Translations under genes and position numbers: made by a program
The notes under the pieces: model-generated
The model's input: only the letters and a program-made list of their open reading frames with translations
Database searches by the model: none
Told to the model about the DNA's origin: nothing
Source of the DNA: Planctomycetota bacterium
GTDB lineage: Bacteria; Planctomycetota; Phycisphaerae; Phycisphaerales; SM1A02
Length of the DNA: 64,000 bases
NCBI GenBank assembly: GCA_024230295.1
Contig: JAAERN010000021.1
Span: forward strand, 1 to 64,000
Direction of reading: 5' to 3'
Part shown: positions 8,701-18,022 of the stretch, in pieces
Numbering within the stretch: the stretch's first letter is position 1
Layout: each line of letters starts with the position of its first letter

Positions 8701-11324
8701 TGACCGATCTCTGGGTGTGGCAGAACGATCCGTTCGACCCCACAACGCCGTTTTCTGACTGGTGGATTCGTCGTGAAGAGGGTACTGCTGGGCTTCCAGG
8801 CTTGACCATTCTGGGCGGCACGATCGATATCGTGGATGATCCTGCGAATCCAGATGGGGGCAAGGTGGTTGAGTACATACCGCCAGCGGAATCGTGCGGT
8901 ATCGATCTCTTCCAGTACCGCATCACAACCGATCCGCTGGCCTACGTATTGCCCAACGGGATACCAGCACCGATTCTGGAGCCGCCAGGAGATGCCATTG
9001 CCACAGTCCGCATCATCGAGCAGGACTGCTCGGCGAGCTACACCATCAACTGTGATCCAGGGATCCCCGGCAGTTGTCCCGAGAGCGTTGCAGAGCCTCC
9101 GGTTCCGCCGACACCACCAGATCCGGCCGCAGCCGATGTTGTTTCGGTCCCCGATGTGGCCGCTGCGGAGATCAAATCATTCTCATGGTCGGGCCTCATG
9201 CTGGGCTGGGATACAGTTGGATCGACGCTTGCCGAAGACGCCTTCCTTCGCGTCTGGGGCGCCTCCGTGGCAGGCGGCCAAGCCGACATCTTCTTCGACA
9301 TCTACCCCTTCGGAGACCCCGGAGTTACGTGTGGCCCGATCTATCCGTATGTCCCAGGGGCTCTTCCGATCGCAGGGCCGAGCCAAGGGCAGTGCATTCC
9401 AATGGACCGGTTCTTCGTGCCATCCAATGGCACGATTCTCGTGCAGTGCCTCGAAGCGGTCGACGATCTGCCTGGCCGCGATGCATGGTGGCTTGCAGGG
9501 GAATTCTGCATCCTGTCCGAGGCGACCAATGCGTACGGTGCCTGCTGCGTGGATGGGATGTGTATCGAAACCAGTGCGTACGACTGCGCTGCAATGGGCT
9601 GGAACTGGGAATGGTTGAATGGCAATCTCACCGATCCAGATCCGCACTGGGGCTGGACGTTTGATAGTAATGCTTCGGGTTTCTTCCATGGGGCGAGTAC
9701 GAGCTGCTGCGACCGAGATTGGTGCCGACGGACTGCTCCCTGTTGCTACATGTCTCTATTGGACAAGCCCGCGTGCGCGCTCTTGACATGCGAGGAATGC
9801 CGTGAGATCGGCGGCGTCATGCTCACGATGTCCGGAAGAAGCAACGGTACTGACTACTGTGACCCAACCCAACCATGGGACACCGATCCATACGATATTG
9901 GACCGCCGCAGCCGCTCTGGGATACCGAATGCGTCTACCCGGTCTGTAACTTCGAAAACCTCGATGCCAACCCGCAGGATCCAATTGGCGATCCGCTCAT
10001 CCCTATCAATCCACCGGACCCGTCCGGAACTGTCGGAGCCTGCTGTGTCGCGACCGCTGCAGGTGATCGATTCTGCACGGACCTGACCCGTGACGATTGT
10101 GAACTCTATGCGTCCGATCTCTTGATTCAGTCGACCTCATGGTCCGTTGTCGGTCGTTGTGATGAGGTTCCGTGCTCTTCGCTCGGAGCCTGCTGTGTGG
10201 ACAGCGGCAGTGGTCTGGCTTGTGTTGCCGATGGGTTGACCGAAGAAGAGTGTCAATCCTTCTGGTACTTGAATCCCAGCAACCCGCCGGATCAAGTTGT
10301 CTTCCGGGCTGACGAGTTGTGCGGAGCTGACTCCTGCGCCCCAACGGGTGTTGGCGCATGCTGTCTTCCCGATATCGATGCGTGCTGCGATGGCTTCTCC
10401 AAAGAAGTGTGCGATCTCGTGTACGGCATCTATCTCGGTGATGGTGTGGATTGCAATGCTTGTGGTGTTTCAGGAATTGCAAGCGGCGTGTGCGCGTTGT
10501 CAAACAGCGGACTTCCAGTTTGCACAACAGATCTCACGCAGCCGATCTGCACCGCCACTCTCGGCGGAACGTGGTATTCAGATATTGATACGTGCAATGA
10601 GGGCATTCCCGATCAGGGACGGGGCATCATTTCAACCAATCAGCCCCAGCCGCTTGTCGGATCGACGAATCCGCTTGGCGCATGCTGTTATGAATACGAG
10701 TGCGTTCCTCAAGTGACTCGATTCGATTGTCTTCTCGCTGGCGGTCACTTCCTCTCTGATAGTGAGAACCCCTATGGAACCGGTGCCAACCCAGGCGGAT
10801 GTCCGCCCACCCAGACGCCTTGGCTCGGTAGGTGTTGCCTGCCCACAATCGAGTTTGGTCTCGTGTGTGTGAAGTTAAGCGCAATCGAGTGTGCCAATGA
10901 AGGAGGGTCGTTCTCCTTTACCTTTGATTGTGCTTCGGCATGCGGACCTGGGATTGTCGATCTGGACGTGTGCGCTCCGGGTCTTTGCCAAGTCACACTG
11001 AGGGGTCCCAGTGGTATTGGAGGATCAGGCACGGTGATGGAATACATCACGCCGGACGATACGCGATGCCTCTCACGCAACGGCCGCTGGGTCGGGTACA
11101 AGTCCGAGCTCGGTTATACCGAATGTCCTCCCACAGGGCCGCTTGTAGGTGGCGTTCCCTTCTCGCGTCGCCAAGGTGATCTTGATGGTGACGATCGAGT
11201 CGGGGCGTCGGATCTACTTCTGCTGTTTGCGAAGTGGGGGTCCTCTGATCCTAGAGCAGACCTTGATGACAGCGGGCGCGTTGGCGTGGATGACCTGATT
11301 CGTCTCCTCTCACGGTGGAACTGA
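5778..11324 (+). CDS. giant secreted Cys-rich multidomain protein with degenerate metzincin-like domain and dockerin-like C-terminus
   Basis: An 1848-residue extracellular protein. The N-terminus has basic residues and then a hydrophobic signal segment (about 22-50); GTG at 5778 is used, with ATG at 5844 an alternative that loses the basic region. Residues about 60-250 are a beta-rich domain. Residues about 685-895 match the layout of planctomycete M12-type metallopeptidases up to the Met-turn (LMSFCHVCPG near 860-869), but the expected zinc motif is ARAIGAAVG near 799-807 with no His. A cadherin/Ig-like domain follows at about 910-1045 (AADDTFRTLPGG... DLFQYRI). Cys modules beginning GACC recur at about 275-640 and 1254-1700. 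The last 49 residues form two dockerin-like half repeats, GDLDGDDRVGASDLLLL and ADLDDSGRVGVDDLIRLL. Probable role is structural or binding, outside the cell. Confidence 0.82.
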   Translation: MNRIEVWELISRQAKRSNWSDAMTAVAGWMGGFVGTAVWVSAVTSPSIAGPLTVDMVSPITISDSPADIAKTPPRAIPLKVEEIGSSAVWNASNVRISQMPMPDGGEVTLVLRRMQNPIEATWLITTDSFGVEVESPVTAAPVLLLSGSVDGVPDSGVFLGIWQDKVQGWIETDGGLHMIATPPEGGPTIMYRVGAERGGIDVPPPGLFHEVPSQKQLARNPKEFVPETDYDRFLLMLQDPESPLRELLIGEGARRLPQMLDRSVMAIEPEFELGACCVMPGFCFQLTADLCADFCQEDDNVGNPNLVYCDRTWDGNAPLQFTTPTNLPPCWLGPGVPCDEQWVCYESITEDDFDPPDPGNPAIGNWTGACCVEVPEGSGNYQVEDLVACECALKGGDFIVPPALCIGEELAAPEMMAASNFVDAATILEIDPNICQEPRGACCIEQFVLCEDIADPDDPDFEMFKKVACVDVTEAVCGDAQILTDSFNGTGEAGYFTKDCFPCIFDPAGSGIWGSDFICPESMQKLPQGVGPSPQLVCQSPRITIDTDGWYLDRFDGDVQAAQAYAATLMASMNYILKRDALVEMQIGDLLIRGGEICAMGDNGTPDSSDDDVLECQPWDAVYYVGGACCFPSDGWCIDSESEIACSEWALQGYNAEWLGPGSSCWDESGTPCGNAGFVYEEDDRLWEIQDTLEAMTEYWKDPIAGTLTEEVRDRSNMILLLSGYPYGTPYFDNLPWPGATDWEDTWGVEVQDIAAGAFRTLCVEFEHPYVVASVKGTFPSPGTAFDRDNVNWDIIAVARAIGAAVGLSETSAFGYDDCVGPPCEGVGASVDCDHRFFYSELYELSSPYISNRVMPSTLMSFCHVCPGESSNIQLRYRSEMAARIYARFATMDCSWSDVGGLNPLEPGTPYAADDTFRTLPGGAQLLDVMANDITPGCLDQNIFEPFDPTTGDPWDPITWDPSEDPWPIFPLDVTDLWVWQNDPFDPTTPFSDWWIRREEGTAGLPGLTILGGTIDIVDDPANPDGGKVVEYIPPAESCGIDLFQYRITTDPLAYVLPNGIPAPILEPPGDAIATVRIIEQDCSASYTINCDPGIPGSCPESVAEPPVPPTPPDPAAADVVSVPDVAAAEIKSFSWSGLMLGWDTVGSTLAEDAFLRVWGASVAGGQADIFFDIYPFGDPGVTCGPIYPYVPGALPIAGPSQGQCIPMDRFFVPSNGTILVQCLEAVDDLPGRDAWWLAGEFCILSEATNAYGACCVDGMCIETSAYDCAAMGWNWEWLNGNLTDPDPHWGWTFDSNASGFFHGASTSCCDRDWCRRTAPCCYMSLLDKPACALLTCEECREIGGVMLTMSGRSNGTDYCDPTQPWDTDPYDIGPPQPLWDTECVYPVCNFENLDANPQDPIGDPLIPINPPDPSGTVGACCVATAAGDRFCTDLTRDDCELYASDLLIQSTSWSVVGRCDEVPCSSLGACCVDSGSGLACVADGLTEEECQSFWYLNPSNPPDQVVFRADELCGADSCAPTGVGACCLPDIDACCDGFSKEVCDLVYGIYLGDGVDCNACGVSGIASGVCALSNSGLPVCTTDLTQPICTATLGGTWYSDIDTCNEGIPDQGRGIISTNQPQPLVGSTNPLGACCYEYECVPQVTRFDCLLAGGHFLSDSENPYGTGANPGGCPPTQTPWLGRCCLPTIEFGLVCVKLSAIECANEGGSFSFTFDCASACGPGIVDLDVCAPGLCQVTLRGPSGIGGSGTVMEYITPDDTRCLSRNGRWVGYKSELGYTECPPTGPLVGGVPFSRRQGDLDGDDRVGASDLLLLFAKWGSSDPRADLDDSGRVGVDDLIRLLSRWN
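6599..10870 (+). repeat. GACC cysteine modules within the giant secreted protein
   Basis: At least nine copies of Gly-Ala-Cys-Cys start short Cys-rich modules, at codons near 6602, 6886, 7100, 7661, 9540, 10038, 10188, 10357 and 10679; variants APCC (9736) and GRCC (10828) also occur. A typical unit reads GACC-x(4-9)-C-x(5-9)-[DE]C-x-x-x-GG-x-[FW], then one or two more Cys, as in GACCVDGMCIETSAYDC. The even number of Cys per unit suggests disulfide-bonded mini-domains. Two clusters flank the metzincin-like and Ig-like domains. Confidence 0.8.
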
Positions 11325-11328
11325 TTCG

Positions 11329-11661
11329 GTGAGTGTGGAGGCGAGGATCTGGGTGGGGCCCGTACTGGCTTGTGCCGCCGAAGCGTGCTTGGCGATTGCG
11401 TGGTACCTGCTCAGCGAACCGGGTAGTGCGCCGGGACTTGCCATGACGCTCTGGATCTGGCCGCTTGTTTTTGCCGGGTGCTTCGGTGTGGGGCTGTGGC
11501 TTCGACCGCGAACGAGGGCGACTGCGAACCCGTTTCAGCCTAGCGTCACTACATCCATGATGATTCGTTCTCTCGCAGCGCAAACACTTCTGTTCACTGT
11601 GCCCGCCGTCGTGATGCTCTATGCATGCGCGGCAGTCGTTATTGCGTTGCGGGTGGGATGA
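11329..11661 (+). CDS. small three-helix membrane protein, unknown function
   Basis: A 110-residue hydrophobic protein with three predicted membrane segments (about 8-28, 38-57 and 84-106) separated by an Arg-rich loop (LRPRTRATA). No family was recognised. The GTG start lies 4 bp after the stop of the giant secreted protein, so the two are probably cotranscribed. Its stop abuts the convergent purD stop with no intervening base. The coherent hydrophobic pattern argues that it is a real gene. Confidence 0.6.
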   Translation: MSVEARIWVGPVLACAAEACLAIAWYLLSEPGSAPGLAMTLWIWPLVFAGCFGVGLWLRPRTRATANPFQPSVTTSMMIRSLAAQTLLFTVPAVVMLYACAAVVIALRVG

Positions 11662-13116
11662 TCAGGACGCGGGGGTCATTCGACATCCGATGTCGCTTCG
11701 ATAAAAACTACCAGGAAGCGTGATCGCCTCGCATGCAGCATTGGCCTGTTCGCGGGCTTCTTCCAGGGAGTCTGCCAAAGCAGTGACGCCAAGGACTCGG
11801 CCGCCGGTATTGACAAGCGTGCTCTTGTGATTCACCGTACTCCCGGCATGGAAGATGACGAGGTTCTCGTCCTCAAGGCCATCGAGGCCCGAAATCGGGC
11901 GTCCCTTCTCGTATGCGCCGGGATAGCCCTCGCTGCACAGAACGACGCAGCAGGCAGGGCGAGGGTCAAACTCGATCTTGGCGTCAACGAGTGTCCCTAC
12001 TGACGTTCGCCACAGGATGTCGACGAGGTCTCCCTGCAATCGTGCCATCAATGGCTGGCACTCGGGATCACCAAATCGGCAGTTGAACTCAAGCACTTTT
12101 GGACCACCCGGTGTGAGCATCAAGCCGGCGTACAAGACGCCCCGGTAGTCGATGTCACGCCGCCGCATCGCGTCCATCATCGGGATGAGGATCGTTCGTT
12201 CGATCTCCTCCAGTTGAGTTGCGTCTACCAGCGGCGCTGGGCAGTAGGCACCCATGCCTCCAGTATTGGGACCGACATCACCTTCGCCCACTTGTTTGTG
12301 ATCCTGGCATGGGTCGAGGATCCACATGGTTCGGCCATCAACAAGCGCGAGAATGCTCACTTCCTGCCCTTGCAGCATCTCTTCGATAATGATCCGCTTC
12401 CCTGCCTCGCCGAAGGCCTCGTCGACCATGATTATTTCGATCGCCTCAAGCGCTTCAAGCGTCGTTCGGCAGATGATGACACCCTTACCCGCGGCAAGCC
12501 CGCACGCCTTGATGACCAGCGGTTCTTCGCGGTCGCGGATCATGTCTCTCAGCGCACCCTCGATTGGAGGCATTTTGACGATGGCACGATCGTCACTTGT
12601 GTTGAGCCATCGAAGGAGCGGCGACGCAGCTTCGGCGATTGCCTCGTCTGCGAGTTCGGCTTCGATACCACGCAGCACCCATCGCTGCGCCATGTTGACT
12701 GAATCGATCGTGCGGCTCTCGGCTGTGGGAATCGCAGCCTGCTTCATGAGGTCCTTGGCAAAGGACTTGTCTGCTTCGATCTGGGCACCGGCCTGGCTTG
12801 GGCCGAATACATGCCGCCGCTCAGTCTTCAGCACATCAGTGATCCCGTCGGCCAACGGTTGCTCGGGCCCGACAATGACGAGATTGATGTTCTGTTTCTC
12901 GCACCAGTTCACAAGGGGAAAGGTGTTGCTCGGATCCCACTTGTGGGGGCATGGCTTGCCGAGATGCGCAAGCCCTGCGTTGCCGGGGTCGGTGAGCCAC
13001 AGCGTGCCACAGCGAGGCGACTGCTTGAGTTTCCAGGCGATCGCGTGTTCGCGGCCACCGCCACCGAGTAGAAGGATGTTGCAGGAGGACGGACAGGATG
13101 GGGGGGGTGCGGGCAT
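11662..13116 (-). CDS. purD: phosphoribosylamine--glycine ligase (GAR synthetase)
   Basis: Catalyses the ATP-dependent joining of glycine to 5-phosphoribosylamine in purine synthesis. The 484-residue product has the N-domain LLLGGGGREHAIAW (15-28), VGPEQPLADGI (82-92), an ATP-grasp region with GLAAGKGV (206-213), GPNTGGMGAY and the metal-binding VLEFNCRFGDPE. It is 50-60 residues longer than usual because of an insertion at about 146-195, between the PTAE segment and the strand VIKACGLAAGKG; that strand normally reads KADG, so Asp is Cys here. The start at 13116 follows family alignment. Codons 4-6 contain a run of eight C. Downstream member of gcvH-uvrB-purD. Confidence 0.93.
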   Translation of the reverse strand: MPAPPPSCPSSCNILLLGGGGREHAIAWKLKQSPRCGTLWLTDPGNAGLAHLGKPCPHKWDPSNTFPLVNWCEKQNINLVIVGPEQPLADGITDVLKTERRHVFGPSQAGAQIEADKSFAKDLMKQAAIPTAESRTIDSVNMAQRWVLRGIEAELADEAIAEAASPLLRWLNTSDDRAIVKMPPIEGALRDMIRDREEPLVIKACGLAAGKGVIICRTTLEALEAIEIIMVDEAFGEAGKRIIIEEMLQGQEVSILALVDGRTMWILDPCQDHKQVGEGDVGPNTGGMGAYCPAPLVDATQLEEIERTILIPMMDAMRRRDIDYRGVLYAGLMLTPGGPKVLEFNCRFGDPECQPLMARLQGDLVDILWRTSVGTLVDAKIEFDPRPACCVVLCSEGYPGAYEKGRPISGLDGLEDENLVIFHAGSTVNHKSTLVNTGGRVLGVTALADSLEEAREQANAACEAITLPGSFYRSDIGCRMTPAS

Positions 13117-13156
13117 TTCGGCAGCGTAGCGTGCAGGAGCGGGAAAAGCGTGTTTC

Positions 13157-15232
<2,076 letters not shown>

Positions 15233-15248
15233 GCGGGTCCACCCGAAC

Positions 15249-15629
15249 TCACGTTCCGTACTTCTCGTCGTAAGCGGAGGCGTCCATGAGGGTCTCCAGC
15301 GGCCCTGCGTCGGCTGTGCGGACCTTGACGAGCCAGCCATCGCCCTGTGGATCGTTGTTCAGGAGCGCGGGGTCCTGAACAGCGTGGTCGTTGATTTCAA
15401 CGATCTCGCCCGCGACGACTGAATAGATATCACTGGTCGTCTTGACTGACTCCACCTCGCCGATTGCGTCGCCAGCTCCGAGGTTGGTGCCGGCGGGTCG
15501 CAGTTCAACGAAGGTGACATCGGTGAGTTCAGCCGCGGCATGGGGGGTGATGCCGATGGTGACCGTGTCGCCGTCGTGGCGGAACCACTCATGGCTGTCG
15601 GAGTAGCGGCAATCGGATGGGCTGGACAT
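15249..15629 (-). CDS. gcvH: glycine cleavage system H protein
   Basis: The lipoyl carrier of the glycine cleavage system, shuttling the aminomethyl group between the P, T and L proteins. The 126-residue product has SDSHEWFR near the N-terminus and the lipoylation site EVESVKTTSD with Lys63, followed by the typical GEIVEIND and NNDPQGDGWLVKV. Length is normal. The other gcv genes are not in the window. It is the first gene of a gcvH-uvrB-purD run and diverges from the TIM-barrel gene across 129 bp. Confidence 0.96.
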   Translation of the reverse strand: MSSPSDCRYSDSHEWFRHDGDTVTIGITPHAAAELTDVTFVELRPAGTNLGAGDAIGEVESVKTTSDIYSVVAGEIVEINDHAVQDPALLNNDPQGDGWLVKVRTADAGPLETLMDASAYDEKYGT

Positions 15630-15758
15630 CTGGAGGCTCCTGTTGGTCGGATCGGGATCCGCATGGATACTACCGGTCAGAACATGCCAATGGTATCAGG
15701 TGGCAGGCAACGACTTCGCGCCGTATCGGCTATCCTCGCGCCCCAGACTGAATGCACC

Positions 15759-16556
15759 ATGACGCTGCTCCTTTCTCTTACCACACGATCGCTCCGGTCC
15801 CTGCTGGACCCAAACGCCGACCCGCCTCGGACACTGCTTCACGCGCCCGCATTTGCGAAGACTGAGTTTGGTCTTCGCGGGCTCAGCGTGGATGTGGACA
15901 TGTTGGCCGGCTGGTCCGGCGAGCAACTCGCCACGCTTCGACATCGGGGTGACCAGGCCGCCTGTCCCTGTCTTGTGCTGGTGGACACGACGCCCTTGGC
16001 GATGGGAGCACTTGACGCCGCGGATCAGGAAGCAGCGATGACTCGGCTCTCCCGCGTTGCCACTGCGGCGAATCGGCTTGGATGTAACTCGGTTGCGGTA
16101 TCGGTGGTGGTGGCCGCAGGCGATGAGGCCGAGCAGGATCGAACGGCTCAGGCATTGCAAGAAGCCATGGTCTCAGTTGAACGATTGGAGCTCAATCTGT
16201 TGCTGGTTCCAGCTCCTGGCGCTACGGAGTCCTCCGAGGGGCTCTCCGAACTCATCAAACAGGTGGGCGGCTTCAGGATCGGCGCCCTGCCGACGTACGG
16301 TGATCTGAGTACGAACGAAGATCCGCTGGAACACATTCGCAAACTCGCTCCCTATGCCGGGGCGATTCATATCCAATGCGAGGGCTTCAAACGAGGTGGG
16401 GCTCACAGAGGTCTCGACCTCGCTGCTGGTTTGGCAGCGGCCAAATCGGTCGGCTACCAGAGCAATGTCGTGATCGACTACGTCGGGGATGGTGATTCGG
16501 CCAAGGACATTGCCCGGGCTGCGGAAATTCTTCAGGCTGCTATCGAGGCGGATTAA
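15759..16556 (+). CDS. sugar phosphate isomerase/epimerase-like TIM-barrel protein
   Basis: A 265-residue soluble protein whose strand/helix alternation and late motifs (LELNLLLVPAPG, GALPTYGDLS, AGAIHIQCEGF, NVVIDYVGDGD) resemble the xylose-isomerase-like TIM-barrel superfamily. The usual metal-ligand Glu/His/Asp set is only partly recognisable, so enzymatic activity is uncertain. The start at 15759 is chosen because the sequence upstream overlaps gcvH antisense and reads as noise. It is followed after 3 bp by cmk and heads a + strand run. Confidence 0.55.
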   Translation: MTLLLSLTTRSLRSLLDPNADPPRTLLHAPAFAKTEFGLRGLSVDVDMLAGWSGEQLATLRHRGDQAACPCLVLVDTTPLAMGALDAADQEAAMTRLSRVATAANRLGCNSVAVSVVVAAGDEAEQDRTAQALQEAMVSVERLELNLLLVPAPGATESSEGLSELIKQVGGFRIGALPTYGDLSTNEDPLEHIRKLAPYAGAIHIQCEGFKRGGAHRGLDLAAGLAAAKSVGYQSNVVIDYVGDGDSAKDIARAAEILQAAIEAD

Positions 16557-16559
16557 TTC

Positions 16560-17267
16560 ATGGCGGCCCAGCCCACGCGATTGATCGTGACGATTGACGG
16601 CCCCGCAGGCACGGGCAAGTCGGCGGTCTCGGGACTGCTGGCTGACCGCCTTGGCATTGGATGTCTCGATACGGGCGCGATGTATCGCAGCGTTGCCCTT
16701 TTGGCTATCCGGACCGGGTCCGACCCAGCAGACGCTGCATCACTCTTGAAACTCATCGAGACGCATGACATCAACTTTGACTGGGACAGCCGACCGCCGG
16801 TTGCCATGATCGACGGTGCTCCGGTCGAAGAGTTCATTCGCTCGCCTGAGGTGGGTCAGGTTGTTTCCATTGTGGCAGCCGTGCCCGCAGTCAGAGCCGC
16901 GATGGTCGAAGCGCAGCGCCGTATCGCAGAGAAACAACATCAACTCGTTAGCGAAGGTCGGGACCAGGGCTCGGTTGTGTTTCCCGACGCCGAGGTTCGG
17001 TTCTTTATGACGGCAGACGTGAGTATTCGCGCGGCCCGGCGTGTGCTTCAATTGCAGAATGCGGGGAAGGATGTGGACCCCGCGGCTGTTCGATCCGAGA
17101 TTGATACGCGTGATGCCATCGACTCAAGCCGTTCGGTTGGCCCGCTCATGTGTCCGGTCGGAGCCATTCAGGTCGATACGTCGAACCTGACCCTTGATGA
17201 GGTGGTCGACCGGCTTGAAACCGATGTACGAACGCGGCTTGCCAATTCGGTGCAGCCGCCGTGCTGA
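16560..17267 (+). CDS. cmk: cytidylate kinase
   Basis: Phosphorylates CMP and dCMP with ATP. The 235-residue product has the P-loop GPAGTGKS (14-21), LDTGAMYRS, the substrate-binding GRDQGSVVFPDA (normally GRDIGTVVFPDA), and RDAIDSSRSVGPL in place of the usual RD..DS.R...PL. Length fits the short bacterial form without a ribosomal-protein S1 fusion. ATG at 16560 follows the previous stop by 3 bp; its 3' end overlaps the acyltransferase start by 7 bp. Confidence 0.95.
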   Translation: MAAQPTRLIVTIDGPAGTGKSAVSGLLADRLGIGCLDTGAMYRSVALLAIRTGSDPADAASLLKLIETHDINFDWDSRPPVAMIDGAPVEEFIRSPEVGQVVSIVAAVPAVRAAMVEAQRRIAEKQHQLVSEGRDQGSVVFPDAEVRFFMTADVSIRAARRVLQLQNAGKDVDPAAVRSEIDTRDAIDSSRSVGPLMCPVGAIQVDTSNLTLDEVVDRLETDVRTRLANSVQPPC

Positions 17268-18022
17268 GCATTCTGCAGTTCCGCCGTCGAAACGACGAGC
17301 GCTCGGCCGCCGGGCAGTTGTTGTGGTACGGCCTGGTCTCGTGGACCGTTGGTCTGATGTGCTGGCTCATCTGGCGTTTTCGAACAATCGGTCGGAGACA
17401 CATTCCTCGTCAAGGTGCGGCGCTCGCCATTGCCAACCACCAGTCGCACCTTGATCCGATGCTGCTTGGCATCATTCTTCGTGATCGGTGTCCACGCATG
17501 ATGGCGAGGCAATCATTGTTGACGAACTCGCCATGGCCCATACCGTACGCGCTGCGAGTAGGGGTTCATTGCATCTTTGTCGATCGCGAGTCGGCCGATC
17601 CTGGGCCCATGCGGTCTGTGCTGAGAGAACTTCATTCGGGCAGGGTTTCGGTCGTGTTCCCTGAGGGAACACGGTCGCTTGATGGCACGATGCTTCCCTT
17701 TGAGCGAGGAGTCTGGCTGCTGATCAAGCGAGGTGGCGCCCCGGTTCTTCCGATCGGTGTCGAAGGGACGTTCGACGCTTGGCCCAAAGGATCCGGACCG
17801 AAACGAAAGGGCCGCATTCTCGTGAACGTGGGAGAGACCATCCCATGCGAGGAACTTCTTGAGATGGGAGTAGAGCGTGCGCTCGCCTTCCTGCACGACC
17901 GGGTCAATACGCTTCGGGCCGAGGCCCGCGCAGAGATACGACGTCGAACTCGGGGGCGTTGGCCCTTGCCTGGACCGGCGGATGAACAAACTGGAGCGCC
18001 ACCGTGCACGGCTGGGACGTAA
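17261..18022 (+). CDS. 1-acyl-sn-glycerol-3-phosphate acyltransferase (PlsC family)
   Basis: Transfers an acyl chain to lysophosphatidate or a related lysolipid at the inner membrane. The 253-residue product has an N-terminal hydrophobic helix (about 19-38), the catalytic HX4D motif NHQSHLD (59-65) and the glycerophosphate-binding FPEGTRS (133-139). The C-terminus is basic and ends in a disordered tail. It starts with GTG at 17261, overlapping cmk by 7 bp, and overlaps the antiporter gene by 19 bp. The cmk-plsC neighbourhood is common in bacteria. Confidence 0.9.
   Translation: MLSILQFRRRNDERSAAGQLLWYGLVSWTVGLMCWLIWRFRTIGRRHIPRQGAALAIANHQSHLDPMLLGIILRDRCPRMMARQSLLTNSPWPIPYALRVGVHCIFVDRESADPGPMRSVLRELHSGRVSVVFPEGTRSLDGTMLPFERGVWLLIKRGGAPVLPIGVEGTFDAWPKGSGPKRKGRILVNVGETIPCEELLEMGVERALAFLHDRVNTLRAEARAEIRRRTRGRWPLPGPADEQTGAPPCTAGT

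Noticed and set aside
13100-13107. Run of eight G (C on the coding strand) in purD codons 4-6 as a phase-variation tract
   Set aside because: purD is a housekeeping gene and the run encodes a Pro-rich, unconserved N-terminus; chance or a possible sequencing-error site is more likely.
12326-13129. 267-codon open frame on the + strand
   Set aside because: Antisense shadow of purD with low-complexity Ser/Arg composition.
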